Assembly: GCA_963920665.1 (NCBI GenBank)
Contig: OY987273.1
Coordinates: forward strand, 8,186,501 to 8,250,500
Length of the DNA: 64,000 nt
Reading direction: 5' to 3'
Source: Straminergon stramineum
Taxonomy: Eukaryota > Streptophyta > Bryopsida > Hypnales > Calliergonaceae
Shown: positions 1-11,500 of the stretch, piece after piece
Layout of the letters: every line of letters starts with the position of its first letter
Numbering within the stretch: position 1 is the stretch's first letter
Notes under the pieces: generated by a model
Databases searched by the model: none
What the model saw: only the letters and a program-made list of their open reading frames with translations
Told to the model about the DNA's origin: nothing
Program-made: the position numbers and the translations under genes

Positions 1-747
1 GCGTCCTAGCAACAGTCGAACCAGATATCTAAAGCTCTCCAAGTATGCATTCTGTTCAGCAATAGAGACAGCACCCTCAATGGATAGAGGACCCGTCAGT
101 ATGATGACCACCACCCTCTACAAAGACCCACCTCAACACATAATCAATTGTAGACAACTTCCAAACATATAATAAACGAACTAAAAACAACAGGAGATCT
201 CTAGATATCCCACGGCACACCAAACAAGGCTCATACAAAAATGGTCCCCTTATCCGCATTTACCACAAAACGAGCACGAAGAACACAAAGCAGACTTTAG
301 AATTTCAATGACATCTGCAAGTTACCAAAACCCTATGCGGGTCTTGTACCATAAGTGCTATCCTTATGCATTACTGACCTAAAGATTCAATACAATACGT
401 AAATTCTTTCAATTGCAATAGATTCTTCAAAATACAGACTAAGAAAAGTGCCGACATGAACAAATATTTTTCATTAGATATCTACATAAAAACTGCCGAA
501 TGAAAACTACATATGTTCACTTGCAATGCCAACTACCAAAAAGTAATTCACAAATGCACCTACAATTTTACATACAATAAGATTACAATGCCTGTCATTC
601 GAGAATGTACAATAGTTATGGCGCTAAAGGTAAAAGAGAGAGCATTCCCAATATTTACAATATGTTCAAGAATATCAGAGTCACTATTTCCATTCCTATG
701 TACATCTATAGAAGTAGAGTAACTTGTAATAATGCCATGGAATTTAT

Positions 748-767
748 CATCTGGAGATCTCCAGATC
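748..767. repeat. Family 1 palindrome, single copy
   Basis: This is one copy of CATCTGGAGATCTCCAGATG with a single mismatch at its last base. It lies just past the FCP1-like exon on the minus strand, in the 3' flank or a further intron of that gene. Confidence 0.85.
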
Positions 768-787
768 ATATCTTCCAGACATAAGTA

Positions 788-1443
788 CTAGGCCTCCAAA
801 CATCCCTTCAAAACGTGATTTCCGAGACTGCCTAGTGGATCCTCCGACATTTGACTACTGAAAAGCGGATTAGCTCGGACATAAACTAGCACTACTTCGT
901 TGGATGTTGAAAGACCGTCGAGCCAAGGCCGTAAGTAAGCATTCAAGAAGTTGTCAAACTCATCACGAGACTAGGTTTGTGGGTGAATGGCATTGTGAGA
1001 ATTATTCAACAAATTCTTCATTGGACTGTCGTCAATCAGGAGGATGTTGTCTACAGAATCTACTTCCTCCATGCGAATCAGGGTTGTCAAATCCTTCAAA
1101 AAATAAGGCTTATTTGGCTGAGCTAGATTCTTATAAGACGATCGAGTGCAATCCATCTGCGTAAGATAGAGGACCTCTTTGTAACCAATAGTAATGCGTG
1201 ACAGAACTGCTTGTAACAATGGCAGCATGTTCTTCTCCAAAGCACTATTCTAGAAGATGATCCGTGCCCTAGGAAATAGCCATTCAAGGAACTCCGTTAG
1301 ACCTGGTCTCCGCTTCATTGTTGGATTAGTTCTATGGAAAATCCGGTGAATGAGAAGTCCATTCAAATCTAGGACGACATTATATTCCCGTCTTAATACT
1401 TGATTGGACACAGTTGTCATCGTCTCCGCAGCCTAGAGTCCAC
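788..1443 (-). pseudogene. FCP1-like HAD phosphatase domain (3' exon)
   Basis: This exon reads as an FCP1/NIF-type HAD phosphatase domain, a family that dephosphorylates phosphoserine, classically on the RNA polymerase II tail. The acid motif is seen as VVLDLNG near the start. It is followed by RRPGLTEFLEWLF, an IIF-stop-NSALEKNM block matching the usual VWTSA block, and NILLIDDSP, the conserved HAD motif with its aspartates. In-frame TAGs lie at 1433-1435, 1250-1252 and 971-973. The latter two replace expected Trp and the first an expected Gln, all transitions. The 5' splice acceptor is probably the TCCAG just upstream of 1443, in phase with the donor near 1539, so the domain may be the C-terminal part of the ParB-like gene. 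It is related to the copy at 63.2-64 kb. With the stops it is unlikely to be functional. Confidence 0.72.
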
Positions 1444-1538
1444 CTGGACACCAAGGACAAAGACTGAGTTAGAAGGAAGGGAAAAAGACCAAGTTAGAGA
1501 GGTATTGTACACCACATGTAACAAAAAGAGAATATCAC

Positions 1539-2430
1539 CTTAGGCACCTTTGACGACGCCCACATCACTGTCCTTTCCCTCTTGGAACTCCCCCCCCTAC
1601 CCCTCCTTCACAATATGGGTTCCCTCATCCACTTCTGACTCGACCCCTACCCCCAATACAGCCATATCCGACCCCTTCTCAACATTGCAATTGGGCCCAA
1701 TAGCAAGAGGCTGCAACATGTCCGCCCCCTTCACCAACTCACTTGCCCCCAATTTAGATTGAGGGATAGACTGTGGACTAAACGGGTTCAAGTCCGTCAA
1801 AGTATCACTTCAAAGCGACTCGGACATTCCTTCTATAATCAATGGATTGAGAACCATCAGGGGATCTCCAGATGCACTTAGGCCTTTCACTACCTCTACT
1901 CTATCCTCCTCTAAACAAGGTGAGTCTATGACTTGTGGATTCAAAGATTGTTGAACAACTTGTGGAATCTCCAGACAAGAGCAATGAACAACTGGTACAA
2001 CCGGGGCCACCACGGAACAATTAAGTAGAAGATCAGCTGCAACGCTATCATCGTCATTTCCAATGCTAGTGTCAATAATCTGATCATTAGCAATTTCAGC
2101 ATCAAGCATGGCTGCATCCGAAACTCCACCAAGTCTCAAACCACCGAGGTCCTTAGATGCATCCCTTGAAATATTGGCAGCCCAATTAAACGCGCCACTC
2201 AAACTTCCCTTTCCGCGATGCCCTGCAGTCTTCTTTATTCTAGGCGGTTTCGTGGCCTTCTTTTGATTCTTCGTTGCAGGCGGATTCTTGAGCACTTGCG
2301 AACTCCTACCCTTCTTATTGCTTGGTCCCCCCGACAACTCTGAAGGCTCTGATCGTTTGATAGATTTTGTTTTCGTAGGAGTTGGGTTCTTCAACTTCTT
2401 TGGCGGCGCCGGTGGAGGGGGAGGTAAATC
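1539..2430 (-). pseudogene. Low-complexity linker exon of the ParB/FCP1 gene
   Basis: This exon starts after a good acceptor (CTCAG at 2431-2435) and reads LPPPPPAPPKK, then a Lys/Pro/Ser-rich basic stretch ending in TAGHRGKGS, then an acidic hydrophobic tail. No catalytic motif is visible, so it looks like a disordered linker with possible nuclear localisation. It joins the preceding exon (2535-2852) in phase, and its 3' end (AAG/GTGATA) is in phase with the FCP1-like exon. In-frame TGA at 1810-1812 fits CGA to TGA, and TAG at 1597-1599 fits CAG to TAG. The 104-bp intron upstream holds one palindrome at 2492-2511. Coding status rests on splice phase and composition only. Confidence 0.5.
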
Positions 2431-2491
2431 CTGAGATAATTGTACACAATACATCAAACTCGAGACATACAAAACAAAAGCACCAACCCAA

Positions 2492-2511
2492 CATCTGGAG
2501 ATCTCTAGATG
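2492..2511. repeat. Family 1 palindrome inside a 104-bp intron
   Basis: The copy CATCTGGAGATCTCTAGATG lies in the intron 2431-2534, between a strong GTGAGT donor and a CTCAG acceptor on the minus strand. The one mismatch is CAG to TAG. Confidence 0.88.
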
Positions 2512-2534
2512 ATTAAAGGTCCAGTAATACTCAC

Positions 2535-2852
2535 TTCAAGTAAGATACGTTTGCGTGCCACAATCCCCTTACTTCTCTTGGAGTAGGAGTCATCACTGTT
2601 CGGTTCTGATTCAGACGTATCGGCTGAAATTTCCTCAATCTCAGATACTGCTTGCCAACTCAAAGCCGCAGGATCACATCTCAAAGCTCCAGACTGGTGT
2701 TCCGAATCCAAAGTTTTTGAGATTCCAGTCGGAGTTGGAGGTTTACGTCTATCATTAACGTTGAACTGCTCTACAATATGCTTGGCAATCATTTGCCCCA
2801 TCGACTCCGCATCCTTGGAATGAAAGATTTCAAGGACCTTTAGTCGGCCCCA
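2535..2852 (-). pseudogene. Internal exon of the ParB/FCP1 gene
   Basis: This short exon begins TGG-GGC-CGA after an AG acceptor at 2853-2854 and ends GAA before GTGAGT, a strong plant-type donor at 2529-2534. The peptide starts WGRLKVLEIFHSKDAESMG and contains an acidic Ser-rich stretch near its end (EIEEISADTSESEPNS). It is open throughout and in phase with both neighbours. The intron between this exon and the next upstream one (2853-2939, 87 bp) carries no palindrome. No domain is recognised. Confidence 0.5.
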
Positions 2853-2939
2853 CTAGTCCAAACAATAAATAGAAGTGAGTTTCCAATGAAAAAATACAAA
2901 TTATCGCACATCAAAGTAATGTATGTCCAGAAATCGTAC

Positions 2940-4292
2940 CGCTCCTAGGTGAGTAATTTCCGGTCTGCCATTCACATTCACCAAAACCATGTTGGCCTCA
3001 AGGAAACTAGCAAATATTACTAATGTTGTAGTTGACCTCAGATACGAAACACCTGGACGTTTCCAAGACATGCCAACGTCCGCTGGCAGGTCCTTTGAAT
3101 AGTACACTGTGTCAATGGGGGCATCGTTGGGGGAAAAGGTTTTGAACCGTTTCCGTGCACTTTTGGCTCCATTATATCCGAAACAGAATACTATGTAAAC
3201 ATTGAACTCGTCTCCCATAGCACCCTCAGGAAAGCCGTCCTCGGTCTGTGTAATGTAGTGAATGATGTGCCAATCCCAAAGACAATTTTCAGTTTTACAA
3301 TTTCTTTTGCTCAAATGAGCCAATATTTCATGAAATCCAAGAGCATCCGTCATAAGAATCACAGGAGAGCGAATTTCAACTGTATTCCGATCAGAGTCCG
3401 TGAATTCAAGTGCATCAAAAAGTCTTCGCAGCTTCCGGTCTTCTAGAATCTTGGCTCGGGGTCCGCTGGGTGAGGCTTCAAACATGTACCACATGTACAG
3501 GTGTCTTTTTCCCTTTCCCCGCCACGCAACAACGTCTGGTTGAGCAAGGACTCCGTTGATGTTCTAGAAATGCTCGTCCATGATTTTAGACAAATAGAAC
3601 TCTGCAAAGTCCTTTTCCAAAGCCTTCGCCACATCCACTTCCGCCTTAGCATTGATGAACGATTCCCACATGTCGTGCACAGCCTTCGGACAATCCAAGG
3701 GCTTGTGGGTTTTGTTGAGATTCCTTGTTCGTCCTTCGAACCACCGCTTCCCGGCCTCAGTTGCCATAGCTTTGTCAACCCAATGACAAATTTCCAAACG
3801 AGTGATCTTCTTCTTTGACGAGAACTCCGCGCAATCCGCATCCATATATGGCACATACTCGGGCTTCTTGCTTGGAAGATGGAACTTCCGATAATGGCAC
3901 ATCAATTCGTTTTTCATTGCTCGGATAAGCCTCTCTCTTTGACCAGCATCATATAGAGACGGGAGTGAAAAGCCAACGCCATGTTTCTTGGCCTTCGTGC
4001 TCTTAACGCAAATTTTCTCATTTTCAACAAGACCCGCCAAAAAGCTAATATCCTTAGGGCAAAGTCCATAAAGAGGCTTGAAGTCGTTGATTGTCAACGG
4101 CTTCTGCCTTGCGTCCACTTTCTTGGATAAGCTCCCTTCAGTACCAGGGAGCATATATTGGACGTACTTCGATCCAATTCAGATCCATCTGTTAACATCT
4201 TCGTCCTCGTCAAGGAATAGCAATGGAATTTTCGCGTCTGCTTCATTCCCTTTTACAGTTGTAAAGATGGTCAACATAATTGGAAAGAACTC
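2940..4292 (-). pseudogene. Central exon of the ParB/FCP1 gene, two nonsense codons
   Basis: About 451 codons read in one frame from an AG acceptor at 4293-4294 (peptide EFFPIMLTIFTTVKG) to a GCG/GTACGA junction near 2940. It is interrupted by TGA at 4179-4181 (expected CGA) and TAG at 3564-3566 (expected CAG). The surrounding peptide is coherent across both stops. The C-terminal 200 residues contain alternating hydrophobic strands (IRSPVILMTDALGFHEIL; FNVYIVFCFGYNG; TTLVIFASFLEANMVLVNVNG) that suggest a Rossmann-like alpha/beta domain. I do not recognise the family or see a diagnostic catalytic motif. The 1,034-bp intron upstream (4293-5326) carries five family 1 palindromes. The transition-only stops and absence of frameshifts suggest relatively recent inactivation. 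Confidence 0.6.
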
Positions 4293-4530
4293 CTACATTC
4301 GAAAACAGTAAAAATTACTTGAAGGCCGGATAAAACAAATGACGGTCTCCAAATCCATCTGTAAATGAAAATCTTATTTATACGAAGATCGTATTCCCAC
4401 ATTGTAAATGGACTATATAGGCCTAACCGATAGTGCAGTGAGAAATGATGGGATTTATATCCAAGAAGGCAATAATCGAAGTAGTCACTCTATGGGCCAA
4501 GCAAATAAAATAGGAAATGAAGTTTGAAAT

Positions 4531-5266
4531 CATCTAGAGATCTCCAGATAGTTTAATCCGGAATGTTTCGCCAATGGAAAACAAAGGACGTAAAATATGG
4601 AGACAGCAAGTTTTTTGGGCATTTCACATCCTATCTATTTCATCGCCGAAGCATTCGGGATTAAACTGTCTAGAGGCCCCCACATTAATTGAATAGAAAT
4701 GGTATTCAGAAACTACAATAACATAACTTACCTCTGAAAGCTGCATTCAAATGGATACATACGAAAAAAATGGGAAATGAAGATAAGAATCACCTGGAGA
4801 TCTCTAGATGATTCTACAATAAATTGTCGAACAAAAAAAATAGGAAATGAAAGTCCCTCCATGTTAAAGTCATCTGGAGATCTCCAGATGATTCTACGAT
4901 AAATTGTCGAAGAAAAAATTAGGAAATGAAAGTCCCTCCATGTTGAAGTCATCTGGAGATCTCCAAATGACTTCAACAGAGATAGTCGGCCGAAAAACCT
5001 AATGTTCTTCTAAATGAAAAGACTGCCTATACAGAAAATTATCTACACAGAACTGGATGAATTAAATAGAATGATACTCACAAAATAAAAGTAAACAAAT
5101 TATCTAAACCAGAAGCTATTATAAGATTGGTCACTAAAAGAGAAATCAGAAACGAAATCAAGATTCAACTCAATTTGTTTAAATTATTTCAAGATAAGTC
5201 GCGGAGCCCAAAAAAATAGGAAATAAAATTCTTTTCCTCTTGTGACCATCTGGAGATCTCCAGATG
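4531..5266. repeat. Family 1 palindrome array in a 1-kb intron (5 copies)
   Basis: Copies start at 4531, 4791, 4871, 4950 and 5247. Those at 4871 and 5247 are perfect CATCTGGAGATCTCCAGATG. The others differ at one or two bases, mostly CTG/CAG transitions. Between 4791 and 4970 the copies sit in a tandem repeat of about 80 bp (shared text includes GGAAATGAAAGTCCCTCCAT). The outer two are isolated. The whole array lies within the intron 4293-5326 of the minus-strand gene. Confidence 0.9.
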
Positions 5267-5326
5267 ACTTCAAGAGAACATTCATCTACAAAGAATTAAC
5301 TGACAAATGTAGACAAAATATAAAAC

Positions 5327-6553
5327 CGCAAAATGATTGTATACGAATTCTTTCCACTTGATTCTTGCATGCATGAGTTGCTTGGTAAATGATTGCTCCC
5401 TCTGTTCATCAGCTACGTTCTGGTTCAAGGCTCGCGAGAGCAATATGAGGTCATACCATTTGCTATGTAGGGCATATACTGGAATTATATTAAAAGTGGA
5501 GGCTTCCTGCTTATCACACTCAGGGATCTCTCCATCGTGCACTAGGGTCATGTATGCTTCCACTGTGTGCTGCCCTCCAATGATATAGTAAGGCGTGTCA
5601 TTTTGGAGGAATTCCCTCTTCGGGCAAGTATCATAGAATTTGGCTTGCCCCGTTAGCACCGTATGGCCCTTGCTTGACGGGAAGAACAGTAATGTGTCTG
5701 AATTCAGACTGATAGTCGGTTTCGAGGCGTGCTTTGTTTTTGATACTCTTCAATCGACCCTCATCGATTCCTCGATATACAAGTTGAGGGACTGGGGCCT
5801 TGTGCAAATAATCAAAATGCACCTGTAGTAGCTCCCCGACCACATCAGTGAATGGTTTTTTTCCCCATTTGTACAAAGCCTTCATGACCTTCATGTCCTT
5901 CGGTTGAAGCTTCTTCACTTCTGCCTCATTCATTTTCATGCATTGGGCAAGAGTAAGCTTCTTCGCATCGTCTTTCTCGGCGTCGCCAGGGGCACCCACC
6001 AAAGACTTCCGCTTCTTAGTCTTCTTCTTAGGAGATGGTTCCATCGTCTTGCCTTCATCATTTTGGGGGATAGGGTTTACGTCATCCCAGGCCTCTTTGA
6101 TTAGATCCCATTGTACACTCATGCTCTTTGGAGTCCACTCCGGGACATCATTCTTGCAAAACAATAACCCACGCTCCACACAGCTGTGACACAGAGCAAG
6201 GTCCATTTGACTGTAGTCTAGAATAAGCCCATATATTCGAGAATTTCTGGATTTTCCTATCTTCTCTTCAATTACAAGGAGGATGTTGAACTCGTTAAGA
6301 CCTTGCATTTTGAGAACGTTCAAGCTTGCGGTCATATTCACCCTCACATGGTTGACAAAACTTAGAACAATTCGGACTACACCATTAGCATCCTCCTTCC
6401 ACTCAATCCCCCATTCTGTAATTTTCGCACAGCAACGATATATGGCTCCAACGTTGAAATCTCCACGATATGTGAACTTATGAACCCATCCATCATGGAA
6501 GGGGGCAAGCTTCACTGGTTGAGCGTCCTTAGGACCCTCAAACAAGTGTTCAT
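5327..6553 (-). pseudogene. ParB/sulfiredoxin-like (GGQH) domain exon, frameshifted
   Basis: The exon reads about 300 codons in one frame (from about 6553 to 5631), then continues in another frame (5659 to 5327), so a small indel near 5640-5660 breaks it. The N-terminal part has an alpha/beta region and then a strongly basic linker with KKKTKKRKS, a likely nuclear localisation signal. The C-terminal part contains YYIIGGQHTVEAYMTL, which matches the G-x-Q/H-H/R...A signature of ParB-like nuclease, sulfiredoxin and DGQHR proteins. Established ParB proteins bind palindromic parS DNA. Whether this one binds the neighbouring palindromes is inference. The 5' end joins in phase to a small upstream exon through a 686-bp intron containing seven palindromes. 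The GGQH call is from one motif and is moderate. Confidence 0.6.
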
Positions 6554-6607
6554 CTTTGCATCAAGTAAATGAGGATAGTAAGAATTTCCCTTCACGATCA
6601 AGAAGTC

Positions 6608-7039
6608 ATCTGGAGATCTCCAGTTGATAGTGAAGATAACACAGACGACCCTGCTAGATAATCAAAATTTGCTAATTTTTTCTCAACTTTAAGCTTAATT
6701 GGTTATACAATTCCATCGATATGTGAGAATTACATATGGAGTGGTGTGGTTCATTCTTTGTCATCTAGAGATCTCCAGATGATATGTCGATTGTGGGTTG
6801 TTCATACTCTGTCATCTGGAGATCTCCAGATGATATGTCGACTGTGGGTTGTTCATACTCTGTCATTTGGAGATCTCCAGATGATATGCAGAATGGAATG
6901 GATTGTTCTTTTTTTTCTATCTGGAGATCTCCAGATGGAAGAAAATGAACAACCCATTCCATTCTACATATCCTTTGGAGATCTCTAGATGGAATAAATG
7001 AGTAATCCACTCTACATATCGTCTAGAGATCTCCAGATG
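6608..7039. repeat. Family 1 palindrome tandem array in a 686-bp intron (7 copies)
   Basis: Copies start at 6608, 6762, 6813, 6864, 6918, 6972 and 7020. The last six recur every 48-54 bp in a degenerate tandem repeat with spacer words such as GTGGGTTGTTCATACTCTGT. The copy at 6813 is perfect. The others differ by one to three bases, mostly C-to-T or G-to-A at CTG/CAG. The array lies within the putative intron 6554-7239 (GTAAGT donor, AAAG acceptor, minus strand). Confidence 0.92.
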
Positions 7040-7239
7040 ATGCTTACACTAATTCCTATAGACGTTGCAATTGATAATACAAATACTATATTCATGGTAC
7101 ATTTTCGTTCTTCTTTTACCCTATACTGTACTCACTAATACATACAAGGTGATCTCTACATATATGCACGGTAATAGGTGTTTTTTCTTTGTATTTCCAC
7201 GACAGAGGTTTACAAAAGGTTGAGAGTGTACAAACTTAC

Positions 7240-7399
7240 ATGTCATTCCACAACGGCAGGATTCTCTTGCCTCAATCTGGTTCCATGATCTTCGACACTC
7301 ACAACCCGCTGGAGCTTTCTTGTGTACGGCGAACACAATATAAATTGAAAAACGTCCTCCACTCTCAATTTGCGGTGTAATAGATGTTTGATTTCTCAC
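7240..7399 (-). pseudogene. Candidate upstream Cys-rich exon of the ParB/FCP1 gene
   Basis: A short open frame ends at a strong GTAAGT donor (7234-7239), in phase with the acceptor at 6554. It contains a Cys-rich segment, APAGCECRRSWNQIEARESC then RCGMT. No family is recognised. The start codon is not certain, and the exon may continue upstream of 7399. Confidence 0.35.
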
Positions 7400-8150
7400 A
7401 AATAACTAGAATTTTAGGTTTACCATCGGAAGGAATTGTGAAGACACTAGTTGCAAGAAAGACCGCATCTAGAGATCAGTAGACAAAGAATGCCCCTCTC
7501 CATAACTAGATGTCCATTGCCAACTGGATGTCAAAAAACAAAAACACAATTGCGAAGTGCCTACTTACTGATGATGTTGGTAAGTGCGGCAAAGCACACC
7601 CTCCGGAAGTTAGACTAACGTAAGTAAGACTGTCTCGCATCATAACCCTATTCCAGCAATGAAATTCTGAGACTACATTCATGTTTTATTTACAAACTTA
7701 CCAAACTACCGTTGATCAGTTGTTTCTGCAACTACAAAATTCAAGCACACAATCCTAGTAACGACTGTCGCGAACACTGTAAGGATGTTACTTTCTCAAA
7801 AATAAATAAGAACCTGATTTCTTGCGGCAAGAGGCAACTCATGGAATATAATATAAACCTACAATGGAATGAATGACATTCAAAGTTTGGCAGACCCTTA
7901 CTATGAGGAGGTAGCTTTTGCGCATGTGAACTGTCCTATAGTGGAATGAAAATAAAAGTTCTCTGTCTATCGCTGAGAAAAAAAAAATGGGCAGATTTGA
8001 ACATGCCTGGATTAGCATTCTGCAACTTCCGTGTCCCAACCTACAGTGCTAAACAAACAATGCACAATGATTGTGAGGAAACTAGTCAGACTTTCATTGC
8101 AAAATGAAGAGGACTAAATGATGATTTAGTTTCTACTTACCTGAACTGCA
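7400..8150. other. Non-coding flank, no gene seen
   Basis: Only short frames occur here. A degraded half palindrome (CATCTAGAGATC) lies near 7466. I see nothing else. Confidence 0.5.
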
Positions 8151-8199
8151 ACCGTGTGCGCTCCACCTCTCTTAACGCGAGCTCTAGGCGTTCCAGGTC

Positions 8200-8345
8200 C
8201 CCACACCTAGTACCACGCATAGCACCTCGTGCCCCCGTGCCCCGTGCCCCGCACCACGCACAGCACCTCGCGCCCCCATGCCCAATGCCCCGCACCACGC
8301 AAAGCACTTCGCGCCTGCCGCTTACACAGTGCCTTGCGCCCCGTG
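8200..8345. repeat. GC-rich minisatellite
   Basis: Degenerate tandem copies of a C-rich unit (words GCCCCGCACCACGCA and AGCACCTCGCGCC) stand out from the AT-rich surroundings. The Pro/Arg-rich frame that runs through it is a composition artefact rather than a credible gene. Confidence 0.6.
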
Positions 8346-8599
8346 CGCCTTGCCTTCCTCAAAATTTGGAAATCAACTCTAGTTTGAACCACCGTCACCT
8401 TCTCCAGGTTGGAGGTACTCACAACTCATGTACTCACACACCGAAAACGGAGGAAGGAAAATTAGTAAAATTCCTACAAGTTGAAGTTCAAGTTGCACGC
8501 CTGCTCCCAATCCGACTAGGAGAAACAAACAATCGCAAGAAACAGTCGATGGCGAGAAACAAACAACCGCAAGAATGAAAGCACCAATCCCACTAAGCT

Positions 8600-11500
8600 A
8601 AAGGAAAGCAAGAGGGAGAGGAGGAAGCCATCGGGGGAGGAAAGGAGGGCAGCTGGAGTTGACGTCTTGGTCCTCCATCATCAAGACGCCACCCCAACCC
8701 ATAATGACAGGTGAACTCAAGTGAACATAAGTGTCAACTCAAGGTAAGTTCTCATTACTTGGGATTAGTGAATGTTATTAATTTAGGTTTTTTTTAACCC
8801 TTTACCCCCCTAAACTTACAAATTCATCTCCCGAATTCCTAATTTGAGAAAATTAATTCAATGTGAGCGAGGGCAGTTGGAAGCATTTGTTGGAATTGAT
8901 ATACAAATGGAATTTGTAGATTTTGATTTATATCTTCCATCTCTATAGTTACATTCACCAATACTATCATCCATATTTTTTTTTAATTTGAGACATAAAT
9001 CCCGAAAATCCTTTTAAAATAATTCAATGAGAAGAACAATATTATCATTTTATAGTAAAACTAGATGCCATATCACTTGACAAATTGAAAGTTAGGAAAC
9101 TCAAGATTGATGATGTGCATTGTAGTTGGCATATTTCAGATGTAAGTTGCCATAAACAATTTGAATAAAAAATTTGTTGTGAAGGTGGTGTGAAATCAAA
9201 TGCTGGAAGTCTCGAGATGAAAGCACTAAAAGATAGTTAAAAAATAGATAGAAATTTATAGATTTTGAAGCTCTTAGCTTATTTTTGTGAAATGAAATTG
9301 AAATTTAATGAATAGAGAGATGTAGAAATTGTATGAGCAGAGATCACAGTTTAAGTTAGAGATTTTTTTTTATGTTTGTAAGTTAAACACCAAAAGAATG
9401 AGCTTGCATAATTGCTCTTATAGATTGTATTTGGAGATGAGTTGTGGAATTTGCTCTTTTCAATTCAATGAGTGTAAAGAAGATTATGGAAGTGAATCTT
9501 TAGTTTAAATTTAGGTTAGGTGTAGACCCTGCTCAAGGTATGCAATTTTAGGGAAATTGGATTTTTAGGCAAATTTCTGCATTGATCTCTACAAAAAATT
9601 TGTTGAGGATTCTCATTGTGATGGATTGCCCTTGAACCTTATTGTGCAATGCACAAGACTTTGACAAAACTTTGATGAAATTATTATTTTAGTATCTTTT
9701 ATTTGTTGGAATGGATTTATAATGAAATTCTCTTCACATGGTCATTTCATTTTTGAAATTTTAATGTTCTTAAAATCCATGACCTCATTTTGGCTAATCC
9801 AATTTTGAACTAAAGTCAATGCCATTTGACCACTTCACATACTTGTACATTGTAGATTTAGAAAATAATTATATAGTGTACTCTCTTAACACCAAATCCA
9901 AACCTTACATAGGACAACAACTTTATATAATTAAAGTTAGTATCTCCACAAATTAAAATATCAGTTTTCATCCTACATTAGCAGTTACAAGGATGAAATA
10001 TGATTTCCAATTTGTTCATCATCCAAAAAATGAATGTCGAAACGCTTATGGGGTAATTTGTTATGTATTTCAAAACCCAGTCTTCAAGCTTGCTAGTGTA
10101 CATATTTTGAAATTCTCAAATTAACCCCTTTATTAGCAGACCCAAAGCTATAATTCCTCCTTAAAAACACACTTAGAATTGCCAGTTCTATTACAAGAGA
10201 AAAAAACTTGAAAAATTGTTTTGGTCTACATATCAAACAATAGGATCATGCACTAGACTAGAATGATCATAATTATATGATTGAAAGAAATTTCATATTA
10301 AACTTCAACAACATGATAGATTACAACATATTTGCATCCAAAGTAAAGGAAACCATTTTTTTACAACTTAGTATTTATGTAACTAAATTTTATGGCTTTC
10401 AGAACTTCTAATTTATGTATTATTTTTTTTCATTTTCTAGGTTTCTATATTGAATACTTCAGTGAGAATCTATGAAAAAATTTCACGAAAAAAACAATTA
10501 TTTCCTATTTTACTCATTAAGAAATTGTTATTAATAAGTAATAGTAGGTTCCAGATTGAATGAAAAACTAAATCATCCATAAATCTTAGATGAAATTGAA
10601 ATACAATAATTCCAATGTTGTGATTGTTCCAATAACTAAAGCAAACATAACCCTTTGTAACAAAAAATTTGGAAAACGAATCCTTTAAGTTATTTTTACA
10701 CAAAGGTGCTTAGATTGCTCAAAAAACTAAGACTATCCATAACTTTCTCATCACTAGTGAAAATAGAATGAATCAATGCTTCAATGGTGGAGAACAAAAT
10801 TATGCTTTCATTAGGAAAAAAAATTTTAATTGGTTAGACACTATATGATTTCTTCGAGTTGACTGCTAGCCTCCATTTATGGCTTCTTGATCCATCAATT
10901 TTTCCCACAAGCATCGATTCACATAAAATCTATATATCCACAAAGCTCTCACAAAATCGCACTTCCTCCCCCCCCCCAAAAAAAAATTCCTAAGAATTAA
11001 AGTCATATGAACCTAACAAGGCCAAAATGTCCCCCAAGGAAACAAAGTATCATCCTTTACCAATTAAACACGTTGCCCAATTGAAGTCATTCAAGTGTTG
11101 TCTCTCAAAACAATGAAGGCAATTGACATTATTTTTTTGGGCAAAGTGTGAAATGGTTATGAATTTGTAATTAAAGTAGGAAACCATCTTTCAAGGCCAA
11201 AAAGAATCTCTCTAGTCCGTGAGAATCACCCAAAACTATATCCATTGTGCTCCATCCACATTCTTAAAAGAACCACTTTGACTAGCAATAGAACTAATTA
11301 TGTTTAGAGCCATAAACTTCTTATTGATGTATCGGACATGCATTAAATTTTGTAGGGTGTCTATGAAGACGTTGGCAAAACAATCTCCAATTCCGTTCAC
11401 TTTAGGGTTTAGGATTTGGTACATATTGCTTGCAAATAATACTTTATTTAGGAACTATTTTGCAGTTTAAAAAAAGTGTTTAATATGGAATTTGTTAATT

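Noticed and set aside
8156..8578. 140-codon plus-strand ORF as a gene
   Set aside because: It is produced by a GC-rich minisatellite with Pro/Arg/His-rich translation, and the opposite strand is open too.
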